Positions 5,680 to 7,269 of a DNA stretch of 7,269 nt are shown here, one piece after another. The stretch spans positions 1 through 7,269 of the forward strand of contig JALXDW010000141.1 of NCBI GenBank assembly GCA_027070385.1, read 5' to 3'. The notes below the pieces were generated by a model, which was not told where the DNA came from, did no database searches, and saw only the letters and a list, made by a program, of their open reading frames with translations. Position 1 is the first letter of the stretch. Each line of letters begins with the position of its first letter. The translations under genes and the position numbers were made by a program. The DNA is from Chromatiales bacterium (GTDB lineage: Bacteria > Pseudomonadota > Gammaproteobacteria > UBA6429 > Thiohalophilaceae).

Positions 5680-7269
5680 CTATATTGAAAGACGTTTGAT
5701 TGTTTTACCACTGACAACCACATTAATAATCGCACGTGTACCCATAATGGCGGTAAACATGGATGTTAAAATACCTATCGACAAAGTAATAGCAAAGCCT
5801 TTAATCGCACCGGTACCAAAAATAAAGAGTACAACCGCGGCTATCAATGTAGTGATGTTTGCATCGGCAATGGTAGATAATGCTTTTTCATAACCGGCAT
5901 GAATACTGGCCTGCGGTGTATTCCCTGCGCGCAGTTCTTCCCGAATACGTTCAAAAATCAATACGTTTGCATCAACGGCCATCCCCACCGTTAACACGAT
6001 ACCGGCAATACCCGGCAAGGTCAGAGTTGCTTGCAACAAAGATAAAATAGCAATGATTAAAACCAGATTAACAGCCAGAGCAACATTGGCAACCATGCCA
6101 AAACCTTTATACCAGATGGCCATAAAGACAATCACCGCTAACATACCAACAATCACAGACAGGGTACCTTTATCAATATTATCCTGCCCCAGGCTTGGGC
6201 CAATGGTACGTTCTTCAATAATACGGATAGGTGCAACCAACGCACCGGCACGAATCAATAAAGCCAGTTCCTGTGCTTCTTTGGGGCTGTCTAAACCAGT
6301 AATCTGAAAACGGCGACTAAGTACATCGCGGATTGTTGCAACATTGATCACTTCTTCGGTTTTTTTATACGTTACAATTTCCTTGCCGTTTACCTTTTTT
6401 ACTACCGGTTTTTGTTCAATAAAAACAACGGCCATAGGCTTGCCAATATTTTTACGTGTTACATTGGCCAAACGCTTGGCACCCGCTCCATTGGTATTAA
6501 TGAAAACAGCGGGCGTACCTGAATCCTGATCAATCCCTGAAGCAGCACTTGAAATATGCTGGCCATTCATAATCACTCGTTTTTTCAGTAAATAAGGTTG
6601 CCCCTGCCGGTCATAATATAAACGGGAACCCAGTGGCACCCGGCCTTTTAAAGCATCTTCAACACTGTTTTTCCAGTCAACCAGTCTGAATTCCAGTGAT
6701 GCCACTGCACTTAATGTTTTCTTTACACAGGAACTGCATTGCACCCCTGGTAATTGTAAAACAATACGGTCTTCACCCTGTTGTTGAATAACCGGTTCAG
6801 AAACACCGTATTCATTGACCCGCTTACGCAAGGTCGTGATATTTTTTTTCAGTGCTGCTTTTTTGCGTTCTTTCAATGATACTTCGGTCATTCTTAATGA
6901 CAGGTAAAAGGCACCATCACGATCGTCGGGTTCAATCGCCAATTCATCCAACTGTTTACGAATCGGTGCTTCCGCCTTGTCGCGTGTTGCACTGTCCAGA
7001 AATTTGACTTCAATACTGTCTTTAAGTTGTTTAACCGTTAAATAGCGGATTTTTTCCTGGCGCAATACACGCCGCACATCTGCAGTAAACGTTTCATAGG
7101 CTTGTTTTAAAACCGTGTCCATATCCACTTCCATCAGGAAATGTAAACCACCGCGTAAATCCAAGCCAAGATACATAGGCTTGGCACCGAGGCTTAATAA
7201 CCAATCGGGAGATGCGGTAATGATATTTTGTGCAACAGAGTAGGATTCAGCCAACGACTCTCGCAACAG
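5680..7269 (-). CDS. secD: Protein translocase accessory subunit SecD, N-terminus missing (cut by right window edge)
   Basis: SecD is the larger partner of SecF, an RND-like inner-membrane protein with a big periplasmic domain that assists late export steps. The visible 529 codons start mid-gene: the first two read Leu-Leu (CTG TTG), so the TTG near 7266 is not the true start. TM1 and some N-terminal residues lie outside. Numbering from 7269, one sees YLGLDLRGGLHFLMEVDMD (33-51), RVNEYGVSEPVIQQQGEDRI (150-169), the head domain to about 345, and RAGALVAPIRIIEERTIGPS (340-359). TM2-TM6 span about 369-510. They include LPGIAGIVLTVGMAVDANVL (418-437), with the aspartate needed for proton coupling, followed by IFERIREE. 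The protein ends KRLSI like E. coli SecD. Unusual is a CSSC pair (178, 181) after QLPGVQ in the periplasmic domain. secF follows after 66 nt, and both share the terminator at 4577-4608. Confidence 0.97.
   Translation of the reverse strand: MLRESLAESYSVAQNIITASPDWLLSLGAKPMYLGLDLRGGLHFLMEVDMDTVLKQAYETFTADVRRVLRQEKIRYLTVKQLKDSIEVKFLDSATRDKAEAPIRKQLDELAIEPDDRDGAFYLSLRMTEVSLKERKKAALKKNITTLRKRVNEYGVSEPVIQQQGEDRIVLQLPGVQCSSCVKKTLSAVASLEFRLVDWKNSVEDALKGRVPLGSRLYYDRQGQPYLLKKRVIMNGQHISSAASGIDQDSGTPAVFINTNGAGAKRLANVTRKNIGKPMAVVFIEQKPVVKKVNGKEIVTYKKTEEVINVATIRDVLSRRFQITGLDSPKEAQELALLIRAGALVAPIRIIEERTIGPSLGQDNIDKGTLSVIVGMLAVIVFMAIWYKGFGMVANVALAVNLVLIIAILSLLQATLTLPGIAGIVLTVGMAVDANVLIFERIREELRAGNTPQASIHAGYEKALSTIADANITTLIAAVVLFIFGTGAIKGFAITLSIGILTSMFTAIMGTRAIINVVVSGKTIKRLSI

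Noticed and set aside
7264..7266. TTG near the right edge as the start of SecD
   Set aside because: The frame stays open to the window edge (Leu-Leu-Arg-Glu-Ser) and the N-terminal TM1 of SecD is missing, so the gene simply continues beyond the window.
1..7269. tRNA, rRNA, CRISPR array, insertion sequence, integrase, toxin-antitoxin or defence genes
   Set aside because: I looked on both strands for direct repeats, tRNA-like ends and hallmark proteins and saw none.

Overview
The window looks like chromosomal housekeeping DNA from a gammaproteobacterium outside the Enterobacteriaceae. IscR, IscS, CysE, TrmJ, SuhB, SecF and SecD all resemble the gammaproteobacterial versions. The gene neighbourhood (secD-secF, suhB, trmJ, cysE, iscR, iscS) is one I recall from Pseudomonas-type genomes. 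Base composition is moderate, slightly AT-rich, and I see no insertion sequence, phage gene, CRISPR array, tRNA or rRNA. Every judgement is from reading the sequence and from remembered family knowledge; no search was run.

Layout. Positions 1-2544 are on the minus strand, transcribed right to left: trmJ (tRNA C/U32 2'-O-methyltransferase), cysE (serine acetyltransferase, 5 nt after trmJ), iscR (Fe-S cluster-sensing repressor, with its own promoter and a good IscR-type operator), and the start of iscS (cysteine desulfurase, cut by the left edge). CysE makes the precursor of cysteine and IscS consumes cysteine to build Fe-S clusters, so the two functions are neighbours. Positions 2545-2751 form a divergent promoter region. 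suhB (2752-3552, plus strand) encodes an inositol-monophosphatase-family protein that in E. coli is also an rRNA antitermination factor.

Positions 3553-4653 are the least ordinary part. They hold two small plus-strand genes I cannot assign to named families: a 100-residue soluble protein (3764-4066) and a 116-residue protein with two membrane helices and a CxxxCxxCC cluster just before the first (4207-4557). A strong bidirectional terminator at 4577-4608 separates the second gene from the convergent sec genes.

Positions 4654-7269 are secF and most of secD on the minus strand, the accessory membrane subunits of the Sec protein-export machinery. SecD is cut by the right edge and lacks its N-terminus. 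Its periplasmic domain carries a CSSC motif at a place where the E. coli protein, as I recall it, has no cysteines.

No complete novel system is evident. The best candidates for undescribed biology are the cysteine-rich membrane protein, its small neighbour, and the SecD CxxC.
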